Shown here: positions 47,701-59,327 of the stretch, piece after piece | Layout of the letters: each line of letters opens with the position of its first letter | Numbering within the stretch: the first letter of the stretch is position 1 | Source: Lingula anatina | Taxonomy: Eukaryota; Brachiopoda; Lingulata; Lingulida; Lingulidae | DNA length: 64,000 nucleotides | Direction of reading: 5' to 3' | NCBI RefSeq assembly: GCF_001039355.2 | Contig: NW_019775760.1 | Span: forward strand, 115,718 to 179,717 | Notes under the pieces: model-generated | Database searches by the model: none | What the model was told of the DNA's origin: nothing | Seen by the model: only the letters and a program-made list of their open reading frames with translations | Translations under genes and position numbers: made by a program

Positions 47701-50466
47701 TTATGTATATTAAAGCATGCATTACGCTTCATGTTATTTTATTTCTGGACATTTTAGTTGAATACCACATACATGCTGCTAGAAAAAAGAAGGAAGCTTT
47801 GAACTCAATGACATGCACCATTAGCCTGGTTGAAATGTCATTTGGGTGTGCATGAATTCCTTTTTATATCCTTGTGTTATTGAATCATTAAAAAATGCTT
47901 TGACAGCCTCTCATATATTTCATAGCAGATAATGAGAAACCAGCCCCAGCTCTGCCTGCCAAGAAGCCTCTTCCTCCCCCTATTGGTAAGAAACCAGTGC
48001 CTGCCAAGCCTACAGACCTACCCAAGCCAAAACCAGTAGAGACTAAAGTCAATGAGGGCAAGGATACTGTTGACAGTAAGACCTCTGTCAACAATAAACC
48101 AGGTAGGCAATAGATAAATTGATGTAACCAGAGTTAAAGGCATCTGTTGATTTCTGCATTTTTTTAAATTCATAGAGTCATGTTTGTAGCATTCTGTTAT
48201 ACACATATTAAAAAATGGATCATCTTTGTGAAACTACATATTCTTTTTCAGATGTCAATCATCTTGATACCATAGAAACCACAGAAACTTTGTCTCATCT
48301 GACTGTGAATCGGCCAAAGAATGCCAGCAAAAGGCCACCATCTTCTGCAATTCTTCATAAAGACACAGTAAGTGATTCCTTTAAAGTGATGTGTGTCTGT
48401 GTGGAGTTGGATATCTGCATTGCACTTGACATGCCATGGTAAAGCCAGTTCTTATATATGCACAATGTCAACCATCTGTACATGTGAGAAGGCTTTGCTT
48501 ACCTTATAATATATGCTTGGCATATTAATACATGTTTGCAGGCAACTAAAACGGTTTGAATTGATGCAGTAACATTAAGTTCAATGAAACATTCATCGCA
48601 CACTTTACATTTATTTAAGAATATTCTTTTATCTTAGACACAACAACCACTGTTATATTAATAAAATGTATTGTAATGGTTTATTGGGTAGGCCTATATG
48701 TAGCTTTTCCTATACAATTTATTATTTATGATATGAGTGTAACACTAGTTTTAACCACAAAAGTTAAATTGCATGCTATGATATATATATATACACTTGT
48801 AATACTAAACTGAATGTCATGAAAAGACCTATCCAGCATGTGCACATGCTTAAGTCAGTGCAGTTCTAGAATGGCGGCTTTTGTAGCAAGTCTCAGTGAT
48901 ATTCTTACTGCATAGTTATACAGAGTAGTTTGAACTGAGCCCATTCCAATTTTGAAACAATCTGTACAGTGGATTTGGTGTAGCTACTGCTGTCTGCTTA
49001 TCATAACTTGACTGCAGTACCTTATCAAATCTCAACAATAGTGCTTTTTTGCCAATAATACAAATGCTTTGAATCCCATTGCTTTGTACAGGTCATTTTC
49101 TAAGAGTTGAAAAATTTTGTTGCCCCAGCCATTTCAAGAACTGGATAAAATCACCAAAATCATGTTTTTCTTGGTCGACATTTTTCAACCTTCAAAATTG
49201 TGTTCTACCATGGTCTAACATTTCCAACCATCAGAATTGGGTTTTACCTTAGTCCATACAGTTTTCAGCCACCAAAATTGTGTTCTCCCTTGGTCCATAC
49301 AGTTTCCGACCACTCTGTCTAAACGCACTGTTAGGGCACTGATGCATGTCGGCTTTGTTTCTCTCTCTGTGGCAGGAGTTGGTGGAGCCTCTTGAACCCT
49401 CGTGGGTGAAGGAGGTGAAGCGTGCCTCCATCAGGGACACTAGTGATGGCACCACACATGTACAACATGAATCACACCGTAAACTACATCACCATCATAA
49501 GGTAACTGATAGTGTGCTAACTTTGGGCATGGCAGTCACGATTCCAGAGGCTGAACGGCTATTGTGTTTGTAATGTGAAGTGTAGCTTTGTGGCTGGAAT
49601 GCAGTTTTATTGCAAAGACATTGTTATGGTTTATTGTACTCAGATTGAAAATGTGTTTGTAGCATTTATTGTAGCCTTCTGTATGTACTAGAAGTAGACT
49701 TTTATTAACATTTGCACTAAAACTGGGCAGCACTTTCTAGTCCATGGGGTTATTATATTTTTACAGTCTGCAAACTAGAAGATATTAGAATATTAACATT
49801 TTTTTCATCCTGTTACTTTTGATGGCTGTCTAAGCTATTGACAAAAATGACATAACACATTAAAAAGGCTGTGGGTAGAGCCCAACTCTGATGCATTGGT
49901 CTCCTTGTTCTGCAGGAGCCTGAAAAGTTTCCTGAAAAAGCACTGCCCCATGTAAAGAGACCACCACCACCAACAGTAAAACATCAAGACGAAGAGAAAG
50001 AAAAAGGTAACAAAACCCTCTCTTATTATATCTTAGAGAAAATATAAAGAATATGTCCAGCTACGAATAAAATCATGGGATTCTAATTGATTTTTTAAGA
50101 AGTCACAGTATATAATGTTAGCATGATTTTACTTTATTTAAAAAATGTGTATATAGTTGTCACTGATTGTCACTATTGTGGATTTGATCTGTTTCAGAAG
50201 TGACCAGTCCGAGGAGCAGCACAGACGATGCCAAGTTAATTCAGGAACTGCGCCAAGAGATGAAAGAAATGAAAGAATCCACTGTCAGTATTGAAAAGTA
50301 CAATGATTTAAAGAAAGATTTAAATGAACTGAAAGCTCAATTCATGGAATTCCGTAACACTTCCAATAAGAGGATCCTAGATCTTATGAATGAAGTAGAT
50401 GAAGAAAAGAAAATCAGACTCAATACTCAGGTGGAGATAGAAAGAATTAAAAAGCTGGTAACATGA
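35740..50466 (+). CDS. SH3KBP1: CIN85/CD2AP-family adaptor, three SH3 domains plus coiled coil
   Basis: Core exons: 35740-35743, 37436-37593, 39272-39473, 40525-40631, 41045-41186, 41528-41778, 42155-42233, 46771-46955, 47388-47553, 47929-48102, 48252-48367, 49376-49501, 49916-50006, 50198-50466. They give 689 aa, near the vertebrate CIN85/CD2AP length. SH3-1 (residues 1-54) starts [20 protein letters not shown]3-2 (about 124-182) has [19 protein letters not shown] and [20 protein letters not shown]. The linker [18 protein letters not shown] is family-specific. SH3-3 starts [19 protein letters not shown]. Proline-rich stretches follow, then [10 protein letters not shown] and a C-terminal coiled coil of about 80 residues. 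Family role: links Cbl, endophilin and actin-capping protein in receptor endocytosis and cell junctions. A mega-exon (42607-45872) offers longer isoforms. An alternative donor at 47006 would add 17 codons after SH3-3. Exon 1 holds only ATG G. Confidence 0.93.
38184..38590. mobile_element. Possible TIR element between long direct repeats
   Basis: Inverted ends CAGACATGTTGAAA (38249-38262) and TTTCAGCATGTCTG (38546-38559), 13 of 14 matching. The inner arms repeat GGTC...CCGGCAAA-type sequence in opposite orientation. A 31-bp direct repeat (cttgtaaatagttgataggc...) flanks it at 38184-38214 and 38560-38590. It lies in SH3KBP1 intron 2. The class is unknown. Confidence 0.45.
39908..39908. other. 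Single N in a G-rich tract
   Basis: Flanked by the same short sequence on both sides (GTGTAATGAGG), as if two overlapping contig ends were joined without merging. Lies in SH3KBP1 intron 3. Confidence 0.8.
42607..45872 (+). other. SH3KBP1: SH3KBP1 mega-exon (cassette 42607-45642, or terminal to 45872)
   Basis: Acceptor tcgtatag at 42606 joins exon 7 in phase 1 (CCA A|AC ACT). The frame then stays open for 3266 nt to TAA at 45870-45872. A strong donor, AAAA|gtaaga at 45642/45643, is in phase 1, the phase that exon 9 (46771) accepts. The exon can therefore be a symmetric cassette of 3036 nt (1012 codons), giving about 1701 aa with three SH3 domains. It can also be a terminal exon giving 1402 aa with only SH3-1 and SH3-2. 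The encoded sequence is Ser/Lys/Asp-rich and mostly disordered. It includes [11 protein letters not shown] (a PxxxPR motif), [16 protein letters not shown] and [16 protein letters not shown] recognise no folded domain. Confidence 0.8.
49172..49318. repeat. Minisatellite, about 39-41 bp unit, nearly four copies
   Basis: Units start at 49172, 49211, 49250 and 49291 (TGGTCCATACAGTTTTCAGC-like, then CAAAATTGTGTTCTACC). Lies in the SH3KBP1 intron that ends at 49375. Confidence 0.75.
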
Positions 50467-51165
50467 TGAAAATGCAGGAGGCATGTCAGTTGTACTGTAG
50501 ATGAATACCTCAACAATGTAGAAAAATTACTTTTGCTTTGTCATGCTATCAGGAAGTTGTTTTTCAATTTCTTTTATTTTGCAAATTGCAAAATGAAAAA
50601 TCTTTCTCTATGAGGTTTTTCTCCAGAGTTAAAAAAATATGCATTGTGTAGGCCATGATACTTTATAAGCATCCCATTTTTGATTGGCAAAAAAGTATGT
50701 TACAGTAAGAGAGATAGCACATGATGTAACATATGAAGTTGATACTGCTGCATTCCTATTACATGAGTGAACAAAAGGAAGCCACTTGTAACATATGAAT
50801 CCTGCAGAAATGATGTTCAAAATGTAATGTACATTGCCTCATAACATGCCAATGTTGTATCCACTGCCCTCTTTGCATTATTATTCATCTGAGAGAGGTC
50901 CCCTGGTTGGCTGTAGCATGTGTTTGGCCCAGACATTCAGTGCTAGAACTATTGCATTCCATTTTTACATGTGACTTCAGAGACTGTAAGAATTTTAAAA
51001 TGCAAATGATAGAACTTTTGAATGTTTATATGTCTTATTCTTTAATCTTATATAGAATTGAGTTAAAATTTTGTATATTTCTCTTGCTCATCATATGCAC
51101 TCTGCATCACTTATGCAATATTTTAGAGTAGTATGGTCTTCCTGCTGTCAATAGGGCAAGACTGG

Positions 51166-51171
51166 AATAAA
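51166..51171 (+). terminator. Poly(A) signal AATAAA, SH3KBP1 (proximal)
   Basis: Canonical hexamer 700 nt after the stop codon. Confidence 0.5.
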
Positions 51172-52145
51172 ACTGTAAAATTTAACTTAAGTATTATATT
51201 ACAATATTTTTAATGGCAGATAAACCCAGTTGACTGATCAAAGCCCATATTTAGAAACTAACCAATTATATCAGCAATGTATTCAAAGAAACCCTGAATG
51301 TATCACAATCTTAAAGTATAATTATATTTGTATATTTTGACTATGTAAGTATTATTTAGTCATTTCAGTCACAGGCCTGGTTCTTTTTTTTTTAAGACTG
51401 GGATATGTTATTTTTAAAATCTTATTTATATATTTGTGGTGAGGATAATTTTTGGTACGTCCCTTATCAATGACTGGTGTATTTCTACTAAAACATTCAG
51501 TAGTGAATTGTGTCAGTTGTCCTTGGTAATGTCCCATCAGCTTTTGGGTCTTTATTGTAAATGAGTGTCAGAGCTGGTGTCAGTGATTGTTAAATATATT
51601 AATTACTTATTTAGTTATTTTATTGCGTAATAACTGCCAGGTTATTTGACTTCTTTAAAACACATTTGCATTATGACCTTGTACATTTTTATTTCTTCTT
51701 GAGAAATTGGTGCTGAAATGTGGTCTCTATGGTGGCTTGCTGTAACATAGAGCTTCTGCCAGATGAACAACAAGGACAAAATATATACCTGTGTTTTTGT
51801 AATTAACTGCATGAGTCTGATATCCTAGTAAGCCATAGTAGAATTTCAACTCTGCATGTAACTTGGTACATGTAACATAGTGTTCTTTGCAAAGACTTCA
51901 AATTATTTTCACAATGTACAGTGTACTAAGAGCAAACAACAGTTTCAGTGTAAATGAACATTGAGCATTTAATCATATTTTATAGGATATTTTGCTTTAT
52001 TTGTATTTTGGTATAATTCCCCAAGATTAATTGAATCCTCCAGAACACTTGCAGAGTTGGATGACTTTGCTTGCAGCTATGTTCAGCTTATAGCTGTGTC
52101 TGCAGATATCATTCATAGTGGAAAAATATTGCAAAAAAAGTTTGA

Positions 52146-52151
52146 AATAAA
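52146..52151 (+). terminator. Poly(A) signal AATAAA, SH3KBP1 (distal)
   Basis: Canonical hexamer about 1.68 kb after the stop, followed by a T/G-containing stretch. Sequence from 50467 to here is best read as 3' UTR; no other gene is seen in it. Confidence 0.5.
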
Positions 52152-52169
52152 ACTTTGTTGATTTACATA

Positions 52170-54045
52170 TAGCAGTTTTGTCAATGTATTAAAAATAGAT
52201 TGTTTAAAGATATATTTGTGAAATATAAAACAAACTATCTAAAGCTATCAAATGTGCAGATACAAACCACCCATCATTTAAATAAAGTGTTCACAAGGGA
52301 AAAATAATAAAATGCCAAAATAATTGAAAAATGTTAATTCCCGGTCAACTCGAACAGATATAGTATCTGGATGATGCAGAGTTCACATGGTCAAAATTAT
52401 TGACAAAAAAGTTAGAAATGATCGTGTTGGGCCAGATATGATTTTAGAAGGTGTAATTTTAATCGGACCTATAACTTGAAAGATAAAGTGCCTACAAAGT
52501 TAAAATGAACCTGACCTGCATTTCAATGCCACCAATAACCCAATCGGAGTTCAGCCTAAAGTAAGTCACCATTTGGATGTAAGGGTGCTCACAAGGCCAA
52601 TGTTACAGAAAAAATCGAAAAGATGAACAATAGTTTGATCATGCTTATTGTTTGGGAAAAAATCCGAAATCTTAGGTTATTTATAGTATGCCTAAAATTG
52701 CATTTGATTTAAATTAAAACAACACTCAGGAAAACCCGACTTTCAAAATTTAAAGTTCGAATAATTGCTTTTGTTTTTAAACAATTTTTACATGGCTAGG
52801 AGAAGGATAGTATCAGATTGTGTGGAAGCGATAAGTGATAACGAGCGGTGACTCGGTAAACAGGGTCGGTAGACAAATTTATTTTTCTCTTTAAATGTGA
52901 TAATTAACGAGCATAGCAACTAAAAATTAGGGTAAGACATTTTGATTTATTTCCTTTGATAAATCAATTAATATATTTATTTATTTGATTTTTTATTTTT
53001 CATTTTATTTTTATTATTTTTTGTCAAGCCCACGGTATGTGTCATTTTAGAACAAAAAAAATGTCATAAAAGTTTTTTTCTGGTGAGAATTGTATAGTTT
53101 TCCCCCTCTTTTCAGACCAATACTTAATGCATTTTTACATTTAAAAAAATAGGTCGATTTCCTCAATCATAGTGCTTGTCGCACTCCTTAACCAATGTAT
53201 GTTTTGTCTGGCCTATAGGGTAACATTTTTTAATATAAAACACGGTGTTGATAACCTTTTCCAAGGTATTACTGTTTATATATTTATTTAATTATTCATT
53301 TATTTATTATTTATATAATCACCTTTAAAAGATGAATGAAAAAACGAATAAAATAAATAAATTAAAATGAGATGGAATAAAATGAAATATATATAAAATT
53401 ACACAGCTTATATAGAGGACAGAAGACAGAAGATTTTATAAGTAGTCCCAGAAGCATGTGTTTCTGAGATTGTCTGTCATGATATCTGGGACTAAAAAGC
53501 TCGATGTGTCTACTAGTCCTGATGGTTCGCGTGACCCTTTGCTAGCAGATTTCGTTTTGATGTTGCTCAGACATAGAATTTAGGCCATAGGAGTTCACCC
53601 TTTCTAGCATCTGACCTCACTCTCTTCAAATGATGTCAACCGGGCACACGAAAAGCTACTTTACTGTACCCTTTACCAGGGCCGCAGTTTGAATTTTCAC
53701 TAGATATTCAAAGATACATTTCTAGATAAATGATGGTACTTTTCGTGTCAGAGAAATGTCCACGTAATTATCTGCGACCGTAGTAAAGGTTAACTTTACT
53801 GCAGGTTGTAATGATTTGCGTCAGTGCTAATAGCGCCATAAAAATCTTTTTCTTTCAATTTGGATGCAAAACCATGGCCCAATGACAGTTGTGACCAGTC
53901 AACCTGACGTAAGGGTGAGATTTCATGCTTTGAAAACTTTTGAATGTTATATACACGTTAATTACATCTGTTTGAGACAAGAAGCTAGGACTACCTCATC
54001 CCCAAGCTTAACTTCTGGATCAGATGAGGTTCAACCGCATAAGAA
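52170..54045. other. Intergenic, repeat-rich; no gene seen
   Basis: Contains two modules that recur in WDR3 intron 3: 52828-53225 resembles 60825-61150, and 53665-53790 resembles 60598-60720. No supportable exon. The frame at 53864-54052 has no features. Confidence 0.55.
52828..53225. repeat. Dispersed repeat, module shared with 60825-61150
   Basis: Shared by eye: GGTAAACAGGGTC-GTAGACAAA against a similar stretch at 60838-60880, and GACCAATACTTAATGCATTT ... AATAGGTCGATTTCCTCAA against 61038-61105. Divergence is high. Unclassified interspersed repeat. Confidence 0.5.
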
Positions 54046-54455
54046 ATGTTAGCTCGATCACGATATAATTCCCTGATCACACGACTCTTGAGCGTTTTTC
54101 TACAATGCAAGAAAAACATCTCAGTCGTGTCGAGTTTGTCAAAATCAGACCCAAAGTTGGCGATTCCGACAGACATTGTGAAGCAGTATAACACTTTCTT
54201 GCTTGACATGAATGGAGTTTTGTGGAAAACGAACCAGTCAGCCCTCTTTGGAATAATGGAGTTCCTAGAAAAACTAAAACAACTAAACAAGACGGTGATA
54301 CTTGTGACAAATAACAGTAGAAATGACAGAGATCACCTGCGAACAACTATTATAAGGCGAATTGGGTTTGACTTTCCGAAAGAAAACATATAGTCTATAT
54401 TCACTCCGAGTGGCACGCGGCGGCAAAGTACATAAAAGAAATCGGAAATGAAAGT
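54046..54455 (+). pseudogene. Broken 5' copy of the HAD phosphatase gene
   Basis: The 115-codon frame resembles the intact phosphatase at 56962-58008 (opposite strand) from the presequence through DPKLAIPTDIVKQYNTFLLD, LEKLKQLNKTVILVTNNS and IGFDFPKENI. A TAG at 54391-54393 then stops it. After a short insertion or frameshift, matching sequence resumes in another frame (AAKYIKEIGNE against AALFVKEIAN) and fades by about 54455. The rest is absent. A TTAA-flanked MITE lies 40 bp further on. The catalytic motif reads DMNGVLW where the intact gene has DVDGVLW, so the acid/base Asp is lost. Cap domain, motif III Lys and motif IV are missing. It is inactive as a phosphatase by any reading. Confidence 0.8.
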
Positions 54456-54489
54456 TTTAATGTTTCGGGTCTTTTTACCTAGTTCTTGC

Positions 54490-54834
54490 TTAAAGGCATA
54501 ATAACTCTTTGTATGAGACCTATATTTCACAATAAAAACCTTGTGAATAACTCATAGAAATATAATATATTCTGTTTTACCACAAAAACAGCAGTTATAG
54601 CTTTTATTCTGATATTTGAACTTGTCTTTAGACCACGTGACCTCCATTGATGTCTATACTCTGTTAAAATCTCTTAAGAGATTTTAACAAAAAACCAAAC
54701 TTTTTAGAAAAAAACCAGGGACTAACTTTGAATGTAAAAATGGATTCATTAACCATTGGTTAGTATGGGAAAATTGTTGTTTACTCCAGAAAAATTCATT
54801 TTTTGGCCGAAACGAAGAGTTATTATTGCTTTAA
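54490..54834. mobile_element. TTAA-flanked MITE, reverse-orientation copy
   Basis: TTAA, AGGCATAATAACTCTT ... AACGAAGAGTTATTATTGCT, TTAA. The interior is the reverse complement of the copy at 34453-34788 over its full length, with modest divergence. Confidence 0.85.
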
Positions 54835-55145
54835 ATGTGTAAGGTGAGATGCCTTTTATATAATGTCTTATCCTTACTTCACGTTATTCACTCATTCATC
54901 ATTCAAACATTAATAGTAACCAATCACGTTTTCTACATTTTCCAACACATTACAAACATTTGCCTTTATACACGCTGAGTTTCAAAGGACACTGAAACCT
55001 CACCTCTGTGCTATTAGCATGTCTCTGCTGTCTCCAGTGTCCCCTTAAACTCCGGGTGCCTTCGTATGTTATCTCCAATTTTGAATTTTCAAAGCAAGCT
55101 CATGTCAAATTTTATTAATACAAAACTCGCTTAAACTTGACCCCT

Positions 55146-55320
55146 CATTTTGGCGGGGAAAGTACGGGAAAACGATTTTTTGAGGATAAACGACAATTTC
55201 CCCATGCATACCAGTGATTAATGAATCCATTTCAAAGTTAGTCGATTGTTTTTTTTAAAGAGTACAGTCTTTGTAAAAATCCCTTAAGAGATTATTATGG
55301 ACGGTATCCATCACTGACGG
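55146..55320. mobile_element. Truncated, diverged member of the TTAA MITE family
   Basis: Matches the first half of the copy at 34453: TTTTGGC-GGGAA, TTTCCCCATGCATACCAGTG, ATTAATGAATCCATTT, CAAAGTTAGTC, then CCCTTAAGAGATT. No recognisable terminal repeat remains. Confidence 0.6.
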
Positions 55321-56961
55321 TCCACAATTTCGCTATACGTATAATATTAAAATTAGTACTATTCTCAAAATTGTTTGCAGGGATGTTGGAAAATAAAAAA
55401 ATTTGCAACAGAAGATTTGGATTCAAACACATCTTTTATTTCAGTATCTTAATCTGAGATTCTTTACTCAAAATTGATCAGTGTCAGTCAGCTGCAAGCG
55501 ATAAATAACTTGTGGGTCAATATATACTACAAACCATGAAAGGAAACACTTTTCTGTGCATTAAACTCCACTAAAAAAACAATCCAAATTTTTGACGCTA
55601 CCATGGCCTACAACTACAGCCTTCATAATGATAAAATTTTCAAACATTGATTATGCATTGGAAGGTAAAGAAAATCATATTATAACCAATAAATATTTTG
55701 AGATAGGTGGGAAACGATAACAAAATAAATATCTTATTCTATAAATACCAAAGAATTCTGATATCTAGTTTTGCCTCAGTCAATATCACTTTTCTGAGGT
55801 CTGCTGAAACATATATTAGTCTCAGTCTAAGTCAATGATTGTACAATATTATATGTATGTGTAATGTTACATATAAAGCTTTGGCATTTTAAGTTATAAC
55901 AGTCAAGCATACACATTTGGCTTTTTCTCTTAAAAAAGCAAATGTATATTGGCATATAACAATACTTCACAAACTTGTTGCTTAACATTTCCCATTTCAC
56001 TTTTAGAGTTGTCAGAGTATATCAAAAAGGGATATTTCTTTCTTTCCTAATATTGAAATTACTAACATTGATCACAAACTACAATTTGTACACAATTTAA
56101 AATACAAGGAATGCTTGACACTTCTCTCTTGGCATATGTCACATGTGGTAAAATGACCATACAAGATTTTTTAGGTAATTCTTTATCTTGAGCACTGAGA
56201 GACAAAAATATTGTTTATTCCTGGAATTTTCTGTGTTTTGTATCAATCCACGCCAAAATACTTAATAAATTCTCCATTTAATTTTATAAACAAGTTGGGT
56301 TGTGACCAGGATGGCTTATATAAGCATCTGTAATTTACTTTTCCATGCTTTGTTAAAAGATATTTCCATGGTTTGCATTAGAAATTTATATCTTACTTCT
56401 CTTTCTTTTGGAAAATTGACATTCCTAGTATTGACTGGCTCACATATCAAATCACTTCAGAAAATCCAGTTTCAGTGACTGTTCATGGAAATTTTGTGGC
56501 CTCAATTTTTCCTATATTTGCTCACTTAGTCTACAGCCTGCCATATATCCTTTTTAAGTGGAAGAGTAAATTAAAAAATCAAGTCTATTTACATAAATGC
56601 AAGGCTTTAAAAAGCAGTTAGCCTATTTTACTTGAACTTTCTTTTACTTGGTTAGTTTGAGCTTAAAATGGTTAGCTATCCTTGGAAAACTTCTTTAAGT
56701 GTTTTGACCAAAATCTCATATAATTGCATTTTGATAATTTCCTGTGTAACTAAATGTAACACTCTAAAAAGAACACTCTAAAAAATGATAAAAATCTGCA
56801 ACACTAATCATCATCAAAAATGATTTTTCACTAAGCTTACAACAAAAAATTTGGGAATATTGACTGCATGACTTAATTAAATAATTTATAAATTATATAT
56901 GTAAACTGTATACATATAAATATCTAAACTGACATGTACCGGTATCACATGAATATATACT
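55321..56961. other. No gene seen; 3' flank of the HAD phosphatase
   Basis: AT-rich, without a coding frame. Could contain a long 3' UTR of the minus-strand phosphatase. No well-placed poly(A) hexamer was fixed. Confidence 0.45.
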
Positions 56962-58008
56962 TTACAATGATTTGCATAAATCAGCAAGAGACATGGCATA
57001 ATAATCAGGAATAAGATTTTTTTTGGAGGGGCAATCACTTTCTAGATTTTCCTGCACATCTTGCAGATTATTAGCTCCACTAAGAACTAATAAAGAATCA
57101 ATTCCTACTGTCTTGGCAAAACCTATATCAGCTCTCAAATTGTCTCCTACCATGATGGTCCGACCTCTTTGGATAAAGTGCTTGGTTTCTATACACTCTA
57201 GCATATATTTGTGTGGCTTTCCTATAACAACAGGTTCTCTTTTTGATAGAAAGTTGAGAGCAGTAACAAAAGTGCCTGTTATTGGCATCACTTTTCCTTG
57301 ACCTACATGCAACCCTCCTTCAAAACAGTTTGTAGCTACGTAATAACAATTGGGGTTATACAGATAACTAGCAGCCTTGGAGAACTTATTGAAACCGATA
57401 TATGGGTCCATCCCTACGACAACAGCACCAATATTTTCATGGAGGGGTCTTTGAAGAATTTCTTGGGGGTCCATAGAAGGTGGATCTGGGTCGGGACCAA
57501 AACCAACATGGTTTATCTCCAAATCATCCATTTCTGATGCCATGCCGGGACTGCCCATCAAGTACACCGTTCCCTGTACATTTGCAATTTCCTTCACGAA
57601 CAAAGCTGCTGTATATGCCACAGTGAATATATTTTCTTTCGGAAAGTCATATCCAAGTCGTCTTTTAATAACTTTCTGCAAATATTTTCTACTGTTTATG
57701 CTGTTGTTGGTTACAAGTATCACCGTCTTGTCCAGTTCTTTAAGTTTTTCCAGAGAATCTGTTATTCCAGGTATGGGAGACTCATCTGTGTTCCACAAAA
57801 CTCCATCAACATCGAATAAAAAAGTGTCATATCGTTTCACTATCTCTGACGCTGCTGCTAATTTTGGTTCCTGTTTCAAATATGATAAATCCTGAATCAA
57901 ATTAGTCTGAGGAGAAATCGTCGATTCTTTCCTTAGCACCTGTCGCCAAACAACATAAGAAGATCGTGTCAATGAAAGAATGGTTCTAGTAGCCCTGAAA
58001 CCTTCCAT
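56962..58008 (-). CDS. HAD phosphatase, phosphoglycolate/p-nitrophenyl phosphatase type
   Basis: Single-exon 348-aa protein. The first in-frame ATG is at 58008; five upstream codons begin with GTG and are not used. HAD class II (NagD-like, PGP/PDXP group) motifs are all present. Motif I is FLFDVDGVLW, with Asp66 nucleophile and Asp68 acid/base. Motif II is VILVTNNS. The motif III Lys264 lies in VVIGKPHKYML. Motif IV is MVGDNLRADIGFA, with Asp289 and Asp294. A cap domain lies between motifs II and III. The family hydrolyses small phosphomonoesters such as 2-phosphoglycolate or pyridoxal phosphate; the substrate here is not determinable. The first 45 residues are rich in Arg, Ser and hydrophobics and poor in acids, which suggests mitochondrial targeting. 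A 6-codon uORF starts at 58040. Intronless, and head to head with WDR3. Confidence 0.9.
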   Translation of the reverse strand: MEGFRATRTILSLTRSSYVVWRQVLRKESTISPQTNLIQDLSYLKQEPKLAAASEIVKRYDTFLFDVDGVLWNTDESPIPGITDSLEKLKELDKTVILVTNNSINSRKYLQKVIKRRLGYDFPKENIFTVAYTAALFVKEIANVQGTVYLMGSPGMASEMDDLEINHVGFGPDPDPPSMDPQEILQRPLHENIGAVVVGMDPYIGFNKFSKAASYLYNPNCYYVATNCFEGGLHVGQGKVMPITGTFVTALNFLSKREPVVIGKPHKYMLECIETKHFIQRGRTIMVGDNLRADIGFAKTVGIDSLLVLSGANNLQDVQENLESDCPSKKNLIPDYYAMSLADLCKSL

Positions 58009-59327
58009 AACAAGTGACTTCACTTGACAAACTCAGTCATGGAGAGGAAAGACACTCCTGTTGAAAAGACATACCTCACTGACTAACAACAGGAAGGTAA
58101 ATTTTCTTTTCCTTCCTTCGTGCGAAAAAGATTCTACGAAATAAAACGCCGGTGCGCATGCTATCTAGGTCAAGTTACTACAACACGTGCAAACAAGTGC
58201 AAATTAATCTGTTTTTCTATGATGGTCCATTGCAGGTAAGTGATCAGTGGTTTGAAGAAAACACTTGTCATTTCGGCCAACTCTATCAGTTTTTGATCCT
58301 TTTGTTTTCATGATACCACTCGCTAAATTGAGAACTTCCATTGCCACTGCCACTGCCACTGGCCACTGGTTGATGTAAACGTTGCACTTTTTGTTAAGTT
58401 ACCGAATTAGTGCTAGAAAACAACAAATCAAAATACTCTCTAAAAGAAAGAAAGTGCAGAGGTTCTGGGGTTCCACGGTGAATCGACACTCCAAATGAAT
58501 CTTGTATACAGTTATGGCTTGAATTGAAAGTAATACTAACAATAACAAGTGATGACAATGAATATCTCTGAAACTGAAACTTACGAGCTGACCGATGTCA
58601 GTTTCAGTATCAGTGGTATACTAAGTTACCATTCTAATGCTACTGGAGGACTCAAAACAATCTCTCAATAACATAAAAATATTTATTAACTATTTTGGTC
58701 TTATCGTTCAATTGATTTTATCCACTCTCGCTTCAGATGTAAGAAGTGAGAGTGTTCCATACGGTATGACTGAAATGCGCAATACACCGCAATACAGCGC
58801 AACACAGCGCAATACACTTCAAAAATCAAATCCAGTTGCAATTACACTAAAGAAATGACCATTCCCAGCAAAGTAGGGTGATATAAAAACAACCTATATT
58901 ACTAGGTAAGTAATATCGTTGATATAACTTAACAAATCAGCAAGACTTTTATATTGTCCTGTTGGCAGCCATGTTGGCGAGTGGCTCTTCTTGGATATAT
59001 TACTGGCCAAGAAGAGCTACTCGCCAACATAGCGGCTGACAAAACAATGAAAAAATTGTCAAGTTGTATCAGCAATATTAATTACTATGTACTATATTTT
59101 GCTTTTATATCACCCTATTTTATTTGAGATTACCATTTCCTGTGTTTACTTGCAACAGAGTCGGCCTGTAAACAGTTAATCAGAAATATGAAAGAAAAAC
59201 CATACATTAAATAATTTTTTTCTGATAAATATTTTTTTAAACAGTGCCAACACGCCATTTTTTTATGCTGCATTGAGAATACCACTGCCTCTAATTGATA
59301 AGTAGTATTTTGTATTCTTCAAGCTAA
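58009..59327. promoter_or_regulatory. Divergent intergenic region, HAD phosphatase/WDR3
   Basis: Separates two start codons facing away from each other. It contains the phosphatase uORF, a short GCCACTGCCACTG repeat near 58340-58365, a CAATACAGCGCAACACAGCG repeat near 58783-58815, and a fold-back element. No TATA box was assigned. It is promoter-bearing by position. Confidence 0.4.
58874..59117. mobile_element. Fold-back element, present in only one copy of the duplicated region
   Basis: Terminal TAGGGTGATATAAAA (58874-58888) and its exact reverse complement (59103-59117). The centre holds GTTGGCGAGTGGCTCTTCTTGG paired with CCAAGAAGAGCTACTCGCCAAC. No coding content. Absent from the matching part of copy 2 (63205-63525), which holds unrelated sequence. 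Confidence 0.7.
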
